A stretch of DNA of 64,000 bases from Floccularia luteovirens (GCA_009739215.1 VSJF01000003.1:2108001-2172000); one strand, 5' to 3'. Shown: positions 16,727-29,997, counted from the first letter of the stretch. A program made the numbers and translations. The notes: a model not told the origin generated them from the letters alone.

Positions 16727-17492
16727 ATGTCTTCGGACCATTCTACATTTGCTGTAAGTTATTACTTGTATACTTATCCTCTCCTCTAACTAATCTACTA
16801 TCTTTCAGCCTTCGTATGCTCTGGTACTACAAATCAATGCTTGAAAAATAATTCGCGGCTGACAGTTCTCTGCCTTAGATACAACAATTACCTACCACTG
16901 GCACACACAAAGTCAAATATCGCTCTGATGCACCCTGGGATTTTTACCTGGATCTCGCACATAAAGCGATAGATCTTTCTCTAATATTACCACACTATCG
17001 TGCTCGACACCAGCCCGTTGACCACCGAATGACCATGTTTATTGGGAACGAGTCCGGCCCAGTCAAGTTAAAAGTGGTTCGTCTCCCCTTAATTCCGTTT
17101 AGCCTAGGCCATGCTGAAAGAGTGGCTTTTAGTGCCGGAACTTATTTCCATCTCGATTCTATCTAGAGATACAAGGGGATACCTCAGACGTAACAGTCTG
17201 GCTGCCTTCCGACTTCAAGGGCAAGATCCATCATTCAGGCAGGGCAACTTTCTCTGCGGGTTTTGTGAACAGGATCATGCGAAACGTTTGCATCAATGAA
17301 CCAGAACATGGAGAAGCTAAAACCGAAGACGTTGTCGTTGTATATACACGCGGTAATGTCACCTTTCGCATGTGGGATGTCCAGGCATGCGCACCTGAAC
17401 GACCACATAAGGAATCTCTTAAAAGAATTTTCGGTTGCAATCGAAGAACACCAGAAACTGTGATCGATTGGGATTTCTTGCTAAGAGATTAG
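16727..17492 (+). CDS. DUF7330-like protein of unknown function
   Basis: Four exons can be joined: 16727-16753, a 15-nt exon 16809-16823, an exon from 16879 to about 17074, and a last exon from about 17134. The product has about 200 residues. The C-terminal part contains RFYLEIQGDTSDVTVWLPSD followed by FKGKI, an edge-strand pattern I associate with DUF7330, a family frequent in Agaricomycetes with no known reaction. No signal peptide or membrane span is seen. It ends at a TAG, convergent with CIA2. The donor GTTCGT before the last exon is weak, so that border is the least certain. Family name is from memory of the motif, not a search. Confidence 0.6.
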
Positions 17493-17966
17493 CGGAACTC
17501 TCATCATTCTGAGTATTCCGCAGTGACTTTTTCCTCGTTTTCTTTCGGTCTTCATCATGGTTGGGCAATCATCCATACAATACCTGCGCATACAACCCCC
17601 ACAAACTTAACCCTATTCGCATATCAGTCATATTTTTTTTATCAGCTTGCGCATATTCGCATACTTATTGTAGCATTAGATCTGGCCATACTGTAGCCAC
17701 CAACATTTGTATCAACATTTACATAGTTATGCTATGCTTCGTGCTCTCCATCCCTTAGATACAGGTCATTATAGTGACACTCATATTCTTCATATGAAAT
17801 ATATGCATGGTTTAAAAACACCGATTCTGGCGGAAGTGTGCATTGTGTCCGGCGAGAAGAAGCAACCATATCTAGTTTATATTACAGGTATACAGCTCTT
17901 GTTTTTGTTATGGATACAGATAGTTAGTGACCCCTACCATAGTATGACTATAATTCATTATGTCAG
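17493..17966. other. Convergent 3' spacer
   Basis: This lies between the stops of the DUF7330-like gene (+) and CIA2 (-). It is AT-rich, presumably 3' UTRs and terminators; nothing else is seen. Confidence 0.4.
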
Positions 17967-18633
17967 CTATATTTGGCTTCCCGCGAGGCATCGCTCAACA
18001 TTTTCGAGAAGAACGGGATTCTCGAGAGCGGCCGCTACCCGTTCCTTGTCATTCAGTTGTCTGTTAACTAAGTTAGGTCAGTATAGCCTCGAGTTCAAAA
18101 TTGTGTAACAATATCCCGTACCAGCTAGCTCGCTACTGTGCGATCCAGGTTTGACATTAATGTCAACCTTGAATCTATTAGGAAGACTGCGCAACAGACG
18201 AACGCGGATCGAAAGACCTAACAAGTGATGGTTCAATTCAATAAAAAAGGGGTATGTATACAATGTGTACCTATCAGTGTCGACATCCCGCAATGCGGTA
18301 CGGTTGGCGTGAACTCTACGTGAACGTTATTCTTGGTGATAGTAATTTGCGGGGCTGAGACGACTCGAAGTTCTTCCAATGTGTTTGGATGTTCCGGGTC
18401 ACAGATGTTTCGTACAAGTTCTGCAGGGCGGCATAAGCTTTCTTTCGAATTAACCGCGCAAACAATTAACCATAGATTTCCGCCTGGTCTATCTCTTCCG
18501 CCTGGTCTGATTCCTCTTCGTCATCCGCAATTTCGTTCAACCAAATGTAATGGGCCTGGAGATTTGGATCTCTCCTTGACGACTTTACTGGCGAAAAAAC
18601 TGCGGGGTTAGGATTGAAAATTTCAGTAGCCAT
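17967..18633 (-). CDS. CIA2: Cytosolic Fe-S assembly targeting factor CIA2 (CIAO2/FAM96 family)
   Basis: This is the MIP18-family subunit of the CIA targeting complex (with Cia1 and Met18/MMS19) that passes Fe-S clusters to cytosolic and nuclear apoproteins. Four exons (18633-18471, 18420-18271, 18217-18122, 18067-17967) join in frame to 169 residues. Diagnostic features are an acidic N-terminal stretch, [35 protein letters not shown] with the conserved reactive Cys, and [14 protein letters not shown]. The C-terminal helix carries [13 protein letters not shown]. The length fits the family. It is divergent from the DCN1-like gene with 234 bp between start codons. Confidence 0.95.
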
Positions 18634-18867
18634 CGAGGAGGAGTAGAGTCTAATGCTGATTAACGTAACAAAAGGTAATATCGTCACAGATCACGAGATG
18701 AGTAACACGCATAAGAATTTGAAATGACGGCCACACGATTAAATACTTTTAAAACCTCGCCTCGACGCACATCGTACCTCAACGTGTCTGGGCAATTTAA
18801 AGATACCTTGCAAATTTGCACCCTTCTTTCATAAATTGAATTGGTTAACTAGGCTATTCCAGTTATA
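18634..18867. promoter_or_regulatory. Shared divergent promoter of CIA2 and the DCN1-like gene
   Basis: Only 234 bp separate the two ATGs, so both promoters must lie here or overlap the 5' ends. I see no strong TATA. The inference rests on spacing alone. Confidence 0.5.
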
Positions 18868-20914
18868 ATGCCTCCTAAGGTAAGCAACATTATCTACTAT
18901 ATGTATGATGGATGCGACCTATCCTCCTGTTTTTCATTCTTTCAGCGTAAACGCGCCGATGAAACCACTACGACTAGCGTAACGACTTCTTCGAGAGCTA
19001 CTCGCAGTACAAACCGTGCAACAAAAACGGCCGATACCAATATCAACGTTGCGAAGAATGGTCAAGGAAAGAAGAATGGGTCGGCACAGTCGCTAAGGAC
19101 ACCTATTTCTGACATATCTAGCAATGAGTAAGTGTTTCTGTTATCAACCATCTGCATCTTTCGTATTGATTGTAATTCAAAGTGCGACGGAGGATGGAGA
19201 CGAAGAGAATGGGGCGGTAAGCTACCACAGTTTGTTGTGCAGGTGTGGAGATGCTTACTCTCTTTTTCTCGTAGTCCATAATCCCGGCCCCTAAAAAAGT
19301 TAAGACTAGTAAAAAGGCAACAAGGGTTGTAAATTCATCTTTGAAAAAGATGACTAGAGGGTGAGTGAAAGACTTGTTTTATCTTATTTTTTGTCGTCCT
19401 TCGTTCTCGTACTTTCCTTTCCGAGATGGACTGCTTCGAATTCTACTTTAGAAGATGTGGGAGATCGTCATGAACGACAGGTTGCAGGATCACGTGGTTG
19501 GCAGCGTGGGACAAAGTAAGAAAAGCTGTGCAAATATAAATTGTTCGCCACTGTGCCTTTCATTGCACAGTGGTTGACGCCTATACGTCACGCAGCCCTT
19601 CATTCCTCGTTGTTCGGCTCTTCCTTCCACGCTTTATGGTATCTTCTGAACCCAATGCCCTTGCGCTTTACCTCTTTTCTCTGCTGCTGGTCTGATACTC
19701 TCAAATATCACAGTGATGAAATCCAGAGCAAGGCACTTTCAGAACAGGTAACCCTGCCTTGTCTCATTCTAATTTGCTTGCTTAATTCCCACAGAAGACC
19801 TTGGCTAACCCCGCCGAAGGAACACCTCCACTGAAATCCACAAGATCTCAGTTGAAATGCGAGCCTTATCTTCCAGAACACTCATTGGCACTGTTCAAGA
19901 AATACTGTGAAACCGACGAGGATGTTATTGGCCCCGAAGGATTTGAGAGGCTCTGCACTGAGGCCAATCTTCCACTCGATGGTTCTCAAACGTTAATCCT
20001 GGCCTGGCAAATGAACTCGAAGGAACTTGCGAAAATATCGAAGGACGAGTGGGTTACAGGGATGGACTCGCTAAAGTGAGAAATTGCCTGCATGCGTGTC
20101 ATCCTGTTTCATATAACAATTTCATTATTTAGGAATTCATTCATTGCCACAGCTAGCTCTGGCCATGAGTGACCTTGAAAATCTTCTAATTCGCAACCAA
20201 CCCGCTCCAGAGAGACAGACCGAAAAGGAAAAGGAACCATACGACATGACGGCATACTGGAGCTATGTAGAGAACCCCAAAGTTGCTTTCCGAAAACTAT
20301 ACACATTTTGTTTTACTCTTGCAAAACCTGAGTACGTTATTTTGTTCTTTCCCGGGTCATTCCTTTCATTCATGCTGTACGCAATCATAGACAATCCAGG
20401 AACATTGATATGGAAGTCAGTACAATATATCAGTTCTTCCCTTGCACTTTCATTAATAGCATATCTAGACTTCCGCAGCGTTCTGGTCTGTTCTACTCGT
20501 ACCTCAATACCCAATTATGGCTGAGGTTCTCGACTTTATAACTGTTCGTTCCATTACAGCTGTCTCATGTATCTCTAAACTTGACATGTTTATTATGGAC
20601 TTTTAGGAGCGCGGTACATACAGGGCGACTAATAAGGACCTCTGGAGCATGGTATGTAGTTTTGACTTCACGCCGCTGCATCTCACCTAGTAAAATAACA
20701 GATGCTCGAATTTTGCGAAACGGTCAATCCAAATTTGGAAGACTATGAAACAGATGGGGTCTGTCAAAACAACATTCACGTGTTTCCGACTCAATTAACT
20801 GTTTTTGTTTATCACTAGGCATGGCCTACATTGTTAGATGACTTCGTATCATGGAAAAGGAAGAAGGTAAATATGGCCAAAGTTACGGACCCTAACAACG
20901 ATGGGGAGATTTGA
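18868..20914 (+). CDS. DCN1: DCN1-like protein (NEDD8 ligase scaffold, DCUN1D4/5 type)
   Basis: It promotes cullin neddylation by bridging a cullin WHB domain and the NEDD8-E2 through its PONY domain. Twelve exons can be placed. The first is only ATGCCTCCTAAG; it and the next give MPPKRKRADE, a basic nuclear-type N-terminus like that of animal DCUN1D4/5. A Lys/Thr/Ser-rich stretch follows. The PONY core starts at about 19850 (DEDVIGPEGFERLC, LILAWQMNSKELAKISKDEW) and ends with RATNKDLWSMMLEFCETV and DGAWPTLLDDFVSWKR. One joint does not fit. With donor GTGAGA at 20076 and acceptor TTTAG before 20133 the frame is off by one base, although both sides clearly belong to the protein. An indel in the sequence or a non-standard splice is needed. 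Everything else is in frame. Confidence 0.9.
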
Positions 20915-21330
20915 CGGCTTGTGGTGCATAACTTCATCTATCACTGACATTGCATGTCCACATTTTTCTTCTTTTTTTCCTATTTGCATCAATCAGCCTC
21001 ATTAGACTATTTCCATTTGTATAATTTTGCATTGATACAGACAACATTGATTACTGGATTCTCTGGGCACGCAACTGAATGATCAAAAGCTTGATGATAG
21101 CCCCTTCGAGGTATTTAATTTATTCGTTCAGAATCCCACTTGTTATGTAGAAATTAAGTCTGGATTTGGGTATTAATTGAGTCATCAGCAAGTGATAGAC
21201 CATGGTTCCACGAAATTAAAAAAATCATTATAGATAACTACACAAGGGAAATATAAAGTTCATCTTCGAAAGCATTGTCATAAAAAAAAAGCACAAATCC
21301 ACCCATGAACATAGATTTTTCGAGTTAGAC
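20915..21330. other. Convergent 3' spacer
   Basis: This AT-rich stretch lies between the stops of the DCN1-like gene (+) and the aldehyde dehydrogenase (-). No gene is seen; it presumably holds two 3' UTRs. Confidence 0.4.
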
Positions 21331-23782
21331 CTATTTTTTTCCAGCGCGAGCAGCTCCTATAAGCCTGAACAATCCACCAAACCTTGCACGCCAACCGTCT
21401 GCGTACAGGAACCGGACCAGTCCACTTGAGAACTCCCTGTTTTGCCAAATATAAATGAGTAGATGTAAAAGACGATTGAATATATGGGATTACCAGCTCT
21501 GGTATAGCGACCGTAATGGGTAATCCAAAACACTTGGAATTGTTGTTTGAATAAGGTTTGGCCACCTGTCTACCATGATTGCCTTGGGGTTAGTCAAGGA
21601 ACGCAGGCCCTCAGGTCCACCTAGCACAACCATAACCGTCAATAAAACCCAGATAAAATAAAATAAAGCATAGAAGCAAGTGCACCAAATCGACCGTATC
21701 CACTGTATTTTGTGCCACCAAAGGGTAAGTCTTGGCTAGAAGTAAGTAAGGTTAAGGAAGTTAGAAAAAGCTCAGCTAAAGTAACGAAGAACCAACTTTA
21801 GCTAAAAATGTGGGGTAAGTCTCCAGGTTACAGAATCAATGGTAATTATAGTAGTCTCACATAGAAAACACCAAAGTCGTTGATGGATACCATCCCACAC
21901 TCCAAACTCTTTGCTACCTTGAGACATAGTTCTTGATCAGGTCCAAACACACTAGCACCCAAACCGTATTTGGTATCGTTGGCAATATCAATGGCCTCTT
22001 CTATCGTATCATAAGGCATCAAAAGCGCAATGGGGGCAAAGACTATATGTTTTCATGAACAAGGTTGCCATGCAATAAAGTAGAGTTACACTCACGTTCA
22101 TGTTGTGCTATTTCCATAGTACGATCCACGGGACCAACAACAGTAGGGGTGAAGAAGCATCCATGTTCCAGGAACTTGCTGTGATGTTGTTTTCCACCCT
22201 CGACGTTTGCACCACCTTCCTCTGCATCAACTATCAATTTCTCTAAACCACGGAAACGCTCCCCTGAGATCATTGAGCCACAGTCAATGGTTTGTACATA
22301 TCCTTCTGCAGTAGGAGCAAGGACGGATCCAGTGCGCAACTTATTGACCTTTTCCGAGAAAATAGAGTATAGAGCGTCATATTGAGACGAGTGCACTAAT
22401 AGACGTTCGATTCCGATGCAGTTCTGACCCATGTTCTGACTTGGACATATTCACTAATAAGGCTAGAACGGAAAGGACAGCCACTCACTAAACACCTCTC
22501 ATCCATAAGGCAGACCATTTATTCAAGTCGGTTCCTGGTAGGATCAGGGCAGGGTCCTTTCCACCAAGTTCCAATGTGACAGGGGTGAGATGCTCAATGG
22601 CTGCTGCTGCAACCTGTATATATTTGAGTTAATGGCTTGCCAATCAATCAAGAGACCTACTTTGCGTCCGACGTGTTCTGAACCAATAAATGTGATATGT
22701 TTGATCATTGGAGACCTTGTTAGAGCATCTGCTTGTTCCGGATAACAGCATACAACTTGAACAAGTTCCTCGTCATGTCCACACGCGCGTAGGCATTGAT
22801 TAATCGCTCCAACAAACCAGTTTGTTGACCATAAAACATGTTCAGAGCATTTCAGTACAACCGCGTTCCCAGCAAATATACCAGCAAGAATTGGTGACCA
22901 AGCATTGTGCAGTGCTATTATAATATTAGCTCGACTTCATGATTAGTCGAACAATACACTCACGGTAATTCCATGAAACAATAGCAGCGACGACTCCTAG
23001 AGGTTCATAGTGTACCTCAGATTTCTTGTAGCATAATACTAAATTTGACGACCTCCGCTCCGGTCTTAGCACTTTTTCACCATGCTTGAGCAACCATTCC
23101 AGCTTAGAACACGTCGTAAGAATTTCCCCAAGAGATGCATCAATCACTTCGGCATTTAATTGTTCAGACGATCAGTGCAAACGGACTAATGTCAACTCAC
23201 ATGTCTTTCCGCTATCACGACATGCGACTCTCGCGCAAACCTCTTGGTTATCCACTAGCCACTTCAAAAGACTCCTCATAACACGTTTCCTTTGTTGAAA
23301 TGTCGTCTCTCTCCAAGACTCTTGCGCGGCAGCCGCTCTCATGATCTTCCCTTCAATTTCCTCCTCGCTGTCTGCGAGTATTGTGCTAAGATGTAAACCA
23401 GTCGCTGGATCGAAACATGTAATGTATTTTCGACCAGGAACATCCATGACTGGCATTACATCTGATGTGGGGTCCAAATGGGAACGCAAACTTGGGTTCT
23501 TTATGTGGATGGATTCCCAATTGGGATCTGCAGCCTAAGAATTAAGACGCGTCAGTAATGGGCAGTTCAGGAGAGAAAAGGGTAGTATACATGTGGTATG
23601 TCATATTCAAATGGCACGGGGCTATTGTGTAGTTTTTGGTATCGTTCGAACACTAGGTATATTCCAACCGCAAAGAAGAATGTAAGGGGGTAGAAGACGC
23701 CAATGCCATCTTCCGAGTCCTCATCAGCTCCTAGGTTCATTGTAAGGAACGGGTGTAGCATCAGTGAGATTAGGGTATCCAT
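21331..23782 (-). CDS. MSC7: Membrane-anchored aldehyde dehydrogenase-like protein (Msc7 type)
   Basis: This is an NAD(P)+-dependent aldehyde dehydrogenase fold of the fungal Msc7 group, which differs from soluble ALDHs by a hydrophobic N-terminus placing it at a membrane, probably the ER. The start MDTLISLMLHPF leads to a membrane segment (YPLTFFFAVGIYLVFERY, about residues 31-48). The ALDH domain follows: SWRETTFQQRKRVMRSLLKW, ELGGKDPALILPGTDLNKW with the conserved Glu, MGQNCIGIERLL with the catalytic Cys, and FFTPTVVG. The C-terminus is basic (IGAARAGKK). Estimated length is about 600 residues, with several introns. The physiological substrate is unknown. It is convergent with the DCN1-like gene. 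Confidence 0.88.
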
Positions 23783-24184
23783 TGGGGAAGTGAACCCTCC
23801 TAGGGATTGGACGAGAGCGTTTAAACAAAGAATAAATTTTATTTATTTATTCAACAAGAAATTGGAAACAAACATCAAGGTTTATTGACACGTGACCATG
23901 GTTTCTATTTTAATTTTAATTTTTAACTTAATATTTTTAAGCAGTCATCCGAACATTAGATCTAATTAGCAGTTTTCAAAAGAGAGACAAAGAAGCTAGC
24001 ATGATGCATGGTAATGTTCGTTATGACTATGGGTATCCGGACGAATGCGATGATACAGAAATGGGCGATATGAAATAAGGCATTAACCAGCTAATATTAA
24101 GTGCTCAGCAGATGCGGGATTTTCAAGTCCGAAGGTGTTGAAAGCAAGAGTAAAGTATGATGCTTGTCAGGCATCGTATACCGT
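23783..24184. other. Spacer upstream of the MSC7-like gene, with a CACGTG
   Basis: This is the 5' flank of the aldehyde dehydrogenase and the 3' flank of the SMI1/KNR4 gene. A CACGTGAC E-box lies at 23889-23896, about 110 bp before the MSC7-like ATG. The stretch is A/T-rich otherwise. Confidence 0.4.
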
Positions 24185-26308
24185 TCAACTCTTCGAAGGA
24201 GTCTGAACATCTGCGGCAAGAGACATAGAGTCAGTTTTCCGCAAACCACTCAAACCAAGCTTCTTCAGACCCGCCAATGCACTTTTAGTTTTCTTATGCG
24301 ATTTGCCTGCTTTCTTAACGCTTGTTTCTGAGGTGACTGATGCAATCGACTGCGTATCAGAGTCTACTGCTTCATCACCACCTACCCCTGGGTTTGAAAT
24401 TTGCGCACCCACGGTCCCAGTTGTACCACCATTCCCGACCAATCGAATTGTATTCGAACTGAGTTCCACACTGTCATTTGAATCTTCTTGTTGATGTATA
24501 TTATCCGAGGTTGACTCCAACGATTTTTCCATCAGAGTGGTATCGTTTGATGAACCGAGAGGTGATGATGGTTCAATTGGAACAGTCCCAATTGCAGGTG
24601 TTGTTTCCGCCAACAAATCTGGTATCTTCTCCGACGGTACAGGTAGTGGAGGGGGCGCGGGGTGTGCTGACTCATTATCTATCGAGTTGTGAGGGTTGGA
24701 TTTGGAGATGGTGGTGAATCCTAAGTCCCCGCCAACCTCCCGCATCCCACGGGTGCGGCCAGATTCCAAGTCCTCATCAAAAGATGACAGAATCGGACTA
24801 GACGGTAATGATATATTCGCAATCTCTTGCGCAGTGGGTAATTCAACTGGACGAGGAGCTGGTGCTTTCGTCACTGAGATTGAAGGGACTTCAGCTGGTG
24901 GATTGAGAGCAAGAACCGTCGGAGGTGGTATAGGCTCATCAGGGTCGGCCAGGACAGGTATTGGTACCTCAACACCAGTACCTTGCGCGAGTTCCACTAC
25001 GTCAACGCCAAGGCCCACTGTATCACTGGTCTATGCAGTTAAAATAAGATTTTTGTCAGACTCAGAAATAAATAGAATAAATGTAATAACCTTGCCGAAA
25101 CCCTCTTCTGCAGATGATAATGGTGCATCCGTCACTGCACCAGATTCATGCCATTTCCTTAGACTACGGTCTGCCCAGGCTTCAAGTACGTTCCAGCCTC
25201 TATACTCCCCAGTCATTCGTAGCCCACCACCAGAGCCGGCATCCCCTCCACCGTCGCCTTGACCGCGGCCACTCCCGTCATAGAAATAGCTTTCATAGCC
25301 AAGGTCATCTTCGCTGCCCTCGCTAGCTTCGGCACCTCCAATCTCGAACCCTTCACCACTTTCTAATTCTTCCACAAAATTCGCTAACCATCTGGCCCAA
25401 CCAGCTGGGCCGTCTCCTTTCCACATTACAACTTTTGTATCGAAATCACGACCAAATACAATGACCTGGCCCACAGAGCCATCCTTTGCAGGATTGAGAT
25501 CGACACCAATATAATTGCCAGCTCTGTCAGCAATAAGGGGAATCCACCCCCTTTGGGAATATTCCTTTCTAATCCAACCCGCGGGTATTGACTGCATAAC
25601 TTCACGAAGTTGAGGGTTGGCGCCGGTATTTGGATCATCATCAACGCCTCTCCAGAAGCGCCATTCTTCATAGACATCTTCGAGAGGTAGGAGGGTTAAT
25701 CCGAAGAATAAACCTTCAGAGCAACCTGCAGCAGATTCCGCTTCTTGTCCATCTACACAAAGATACGATTCTCGTACAGCAGATGGAAGAGCAAACCCAA
25801 ATCGATTTTCTATTTCTGTAAGATCCTGTGGTAGGATTCCATAATTGAGAGTATCACCAAGTTCAGGGTATTCACGACTAAGCCATAAGCGAAGTCGGTT
25901 CCAAGTCTTGGAAAGAGGGGGGTACATTGAGTTGGAAGAGAACGGACTGTGGAGTGGATCCATGTGTAAAGGCAGGAGGGAGGTCGAGGTTGGCCTTGAA
26001 TGCAACCCACTTCTGTCACTAATAAATTGGCATCAGAAAAAGTAAAATCAACAAGCTCCACATGAAATTGCATACGATGTAGGGACATAACCATAAGAGC
26101 TAGAACTTTTGGGAGGATACGTATACGTGGAGTGCATGGGCGCCTCTATATCTGGAGACCGAAGACTGTCTGGATTGAAAGCTTGTGGGGAATTATAACC
26201 TGGTGATGATGTTGGCAAAGAAAAGGCATCATGTGTTGACGACAATGCAGCGTCCTTTCTTAAACGCTGGGAGGAGTCAAAGGAAAAAAGAGTAGCCAGC
26301 CAACCCAT
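24185..26308 (-). CDS. KNR4: SMI1/KNR4 family cell-wall integrity regulator
   Basis: KNR4/SMI1 proteins coordinate cell-wall synthesis with the Slt2 MAP kinase pathway. Three exons (26308-26076, 26018-25091, 25030-24185) join to 668 residues in frame. The N-terminus (MGWLATLFSFDSSQRLRKDA) is followed by a Ser/Pro/Tyr-rich tail. The globular SMI1/KNR4 domain spans roughly residues 105-310, with LPSAVRESYLCVDGQE, GLFFGLTLLPLEDVYEEW, GWIPLIADRAGNYIGVDL and GQVIVFGRDFDTKVVM. The long C-terminal half is low in complexity (Pro/Ser/Thr/Gly) and ends in a basic patch (KKAGKSHKKTKSALAGLKKL), as is usual for this disordered hub protein. The gene lies tail-to-head with SCOT on the same strand. Confidence 0.93.
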
Positions 26309-26578
26309 GGAAGACGGGAGTAATGAACGTCGAACAGAGAATGAAAACGGTCGCGGTCAAGTGCTGATGGGACTGAAGAAGGAGGAGCCAAACGAAATTA
26401 TGTAATCCTTCTTATTATGGCTCCAGTGCCAAAGCTTGTTTGTGCGCTAATAGCACTGGTCTCTCTTACTGGCAATAGGATAATATGTACAGAGGTATAT
26501 TTGGATATCGATCCGCAGGAAAGTACAGGTAATAAATACAAGCACAGCTAAGCTATTTGACTGGCATCCGCAGTGGTA

Positions 26579-28709
26579 TCAGAAGCTCCCCAGTTGGCTT
26601 CTGACTTTGAAGTCACAACCCGTTTTGGCTTTGACCTCTTCGACAGTTACTCCTTTGGCCAAATCAATCAACTCCAATTCACCAGCAGCCCTATCAACAT
26701 CAAACACAGCAAGCTCTGTGATGATAGTGCTCACGGCTCGTGCACCGGTGAGAGGAAGTGAACATTGTTTAAGAATCTTGGGTGTTCCATTCTTAGATGT
26801 GTGATCCATGACGGCGATAACTTTGGTCTTATCAGGGTTAGAGACAAGATCCATGGCACCGCCGATGCCTAAAAGCCATAGTCAATTCATCTTCAACAAT
26901 AAAAACTATGAAGAAGCGAACCTTTAAGCAACTTTCCTGGGATCATGAAGTTGGCGATGTCACCAGCTTGCGAAACTTCCATTGCCTAGAAGAATAGAAG
27001 GTGTTAGAAAATGAGCGACTTGGGGGCCTGTGATCAAAACTCACTCCAAGGATAGCAACGTCGATGTGTCCACCACGGATCATAGCAAACGATTCACTAG
27101 AGTCTATCACCACACGTTAGTGCACATGGCTGAGGCGGCCTAGTGTCGTCCTCACCAAATACTGAGGCACCAGGTACAAGAGTTACAGTTTCCTTTCCGG
27201 CATTGATGAGGTCACTAGATTGAAATCTGAGCTTCTGGTGAATTAGCAAGTAAGAGAGCACTAACGCATCCAGCTGTTTCTCAGTTGGGTATGGTCCCAT
27301 ACCCAACAAGCCATTCTCGCTTTGTAGCCAGACTCTAATTTCTTTGGGTATATGTTCCGGGACGAGAGTAGGCATTCCAATTCCAAGATTAACGTAAAAT
27401 CCATCCTTGATTTCTTTCGCTGCACGTCTTGCAATTTTGTGGCGTTGTGCTTGGGCAGCAGCCTTTGCAGGAGGGAGTGCGGCATCACTAGTTCCTTGAT
27501 TGGCCAGGGTAACGATTTCAATGCGTTTCTCAGAAACTGCGGGTACGATACGATCGACATAGATTCCAGGAAGGTGAATGGCATTCGGTGACAGAGTCCC
27601 AGCAGGGACGATCCTCTCTGCCTGTTATTACCGACATCAGCTTTATCTCCGTTATGCAAACTCCATTGGAAATCTTACCTCTACGATTGTCAGTTTTGCA
27701 GCTTTACCCATTGCCGTGTTGAAATTCTGAGAAGCATAGCTTAAACAATTAAGCGAGATTCAATACAGTTCCTCACTAAGCACATGTTCAAATCTCACCG
27801 GAACACACAATTGCCGACCTCATCAACTTTCCAGGCCCGTATGAAAGCGACGTCTCCTGGGAGGGCTGTTTCTAACACGTATCGTCTTCCATTGATTTCC
27901 CGAGCTTCCTTTGTAATACCACCAATTGCGATTCCGTTCTGAGCTCCGCCGTCGTTGTAACGTTGGGGAATTGAACCATCTTCAATGGCGGTGGAAGCAC
28001 CGGTTGGGGTGTAGAAAGCAGGGATGCCAGCACCGCTAGCACGGATACGTTCTGCCAGTGTACCCTGAGGTGTTAACTCAAGGGTTATTTGACCAGTCAA
28101 GAACATGTCCTCGAAGTTTCGGTTGCTGGATGATTATAATGAGCGGGGAGGAAGTTCCGTAGATACACTCATATGTTACCTTCCGGGATATGAGGCGACA
28201 ATCTTATGAAGTTGCTTGGTATTTAGCAGCATGTCTAGAAGGCCCATTAATACAGTTGATACTTGCTCAAGAATCATTGGTACCTAGACCAGAATTTCCT
28301 CCACCAGAGTTGTTGGATACACCAATCAGGTTCTTCACATCTTTTCGCTTAGCAAGTGCTGCAAGGAGAGTATCTACAGTGCAGATTAGATGTGAAGTGT
28401 GGAGAATGTGTATGTCTCTTGCATAACTAACCTGGAATCCCAGCCAAACCGAACCCTATGTAGCAGATCAATTTACGGGCGGAACATGTTATAATATGAA
28501 CACGCCGTACCTCCACAAAACAACGTATCCCCTGACTTGATATCCTTAACAGCTTCTTCCGCTGAATCCCATACCTTCGATTTGTTGGCAGGTGGAAGTT
28601 CCGTACTATATAATCTGATTGCGAGTGCGTTGCGGTAAAATGTGATGCGGCTGAACGCGGTAACCGCGTTGATGTTTGGCCTAACTTTGCATCTTAATGG
28701 GCTCAACAT
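26579..28709 (-). CDS. SCOT: Mitochondrial succinyl-CoA:3-ketoacid CoA transferase (SCOT)
   Basis: It transfers CoA from succinyl-CoA to acetoacetate or related acids in mitochondria. The start is the ATG at 28709, giving a basic, hydroxyl-rich presequence ([20 protein letters not shown], then [15 protein letters not shown]). The alpha half follows with [33 protein letters not shown] and [20 protein letters not shown]. The beta half has [32 protein letters not shown] with the catalytic Glu that forms the glutamyl-CoA intermediate, [13 protein letters not shown], and [10 protein letters not shown]. Alpha and beta are fused in one chain, as in eukaryotic SCOT. Estimated length is about 520 residues, with roughly eight introns. 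The last residues are KVRSQLGSF. Confidence 0.95.
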
Positions 28710-29997
28710 CGTTATGGTTGGTAGCCAAAAAGTTTTAGGCAACCTGAGAGGAGGTATGTGAAGAGAAAGACGCGTGGTATCTAATGGGAACAGGCGGATT
28801 GTATTATATGCTGGAGAAGGTCAGGTACAAATATATACGTACATCAAGTATTTAATGGTATGGGGGTGGGGATCACCTGAACACACACACTTCGGAGCCA
28901 CGGATCGCCGTACTTGATGAACAAGTGGGACCTCCGTAGCGCTTTATCTATCTCCCAATTCGTTATTAAAACTGATCCTTCGGTTCTGACTTCAATAAAA
29001 TATTATGCAGCAACAAGGTGTATTTGCGAACTCTCAGGTTGTAATGAGCAGAAGAGCATCCTGACAATGCTCTGAGTTCTTTGCCGGCGCAAAAAAAAAT
29101 GTACATGATGGTCAATGCATATTTCTTGTCGGGGATGACTTCGGGAACGAAGGCCGACAAAAATTAGTAAAAATATCACGAGTCTTCCGCAGTCTCCCGG
29201 CCGACGAGATCATCCATTGAACTTCCAAGAAGTGAAAGGCAGAAATGACAGTAATCCATATCGGCTACATCTATGTTATGTAATGAGGTGCTGAACCTCA
29301 ACAGTGCGAATTCTGGAATGGCAGGAAACTTGCATGAGAAATTCTTGTGCTGAATAAAAGATGATTGAGGGGTTAATCCAAACGCCGTGGAATTGGCGTT
29401 TTCGGTCCTACGGAGTTGACCAGAGAAACCCTCATATGCGAAGGCTATATTTGATTAATAACCCAAGATACAATGATCGAAATGCACGCGTTTTTCCATG
29501 GTGGAGAAAAAAAAAATCGGGATGGGATGATTGGACGTTCGAAGGAACTGACAGTCATTCGAGACACAAAGCTGAGCTCCTGATTATTGGTGTCATCGAG
29601 AATCCTCGCAACAGGAAATATGTTGTAACGTGTACTGTTGATAACTGGTGACGAAGAACATATTCTTGGGAATAGGCGTTTCATCTTGAACCTGGTTCGA
29701 GTAAGGCAGGCCTCGGGTCTTCACTTTCTCAAGATCCGCAGCGGAAGGCGAGTAACACACTCGACAAAAGATCCGTCTAGAAAGATATTATTCATCGATA
29801 TCATAAATCAGTGGTACAGAGTCCCATAGCTATGTTTTCTTCCTTTGACGCGCGCGCGAGTGTTGATGTGGATGGTCATTGTTACATCCGAAAACATTGA
29901 CAAACAACGCGTCCTCGAGTTGAAGCGACATCACGCTCGTTGTCGCACTCACCAATATCACTGCATCTTTCGACCATTTAAACAATCCCATACTATC
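28710..29997. other. Divergent spacer between SCOT and HAT1
   Basis: The spacer is 1.29 kb with no recognisable gene. A plus-strand open frame at 29361-29651 has no domain and no expression signal I can support. A short GC alternation lies at about 29850. Confidence 0.4.

Noticed and set aside
29361..29651. Plus-strand open frame between SCOT and HAT1
   Set aside because: No family resemblance, and the start lies in a featureless region; cannot be supported.
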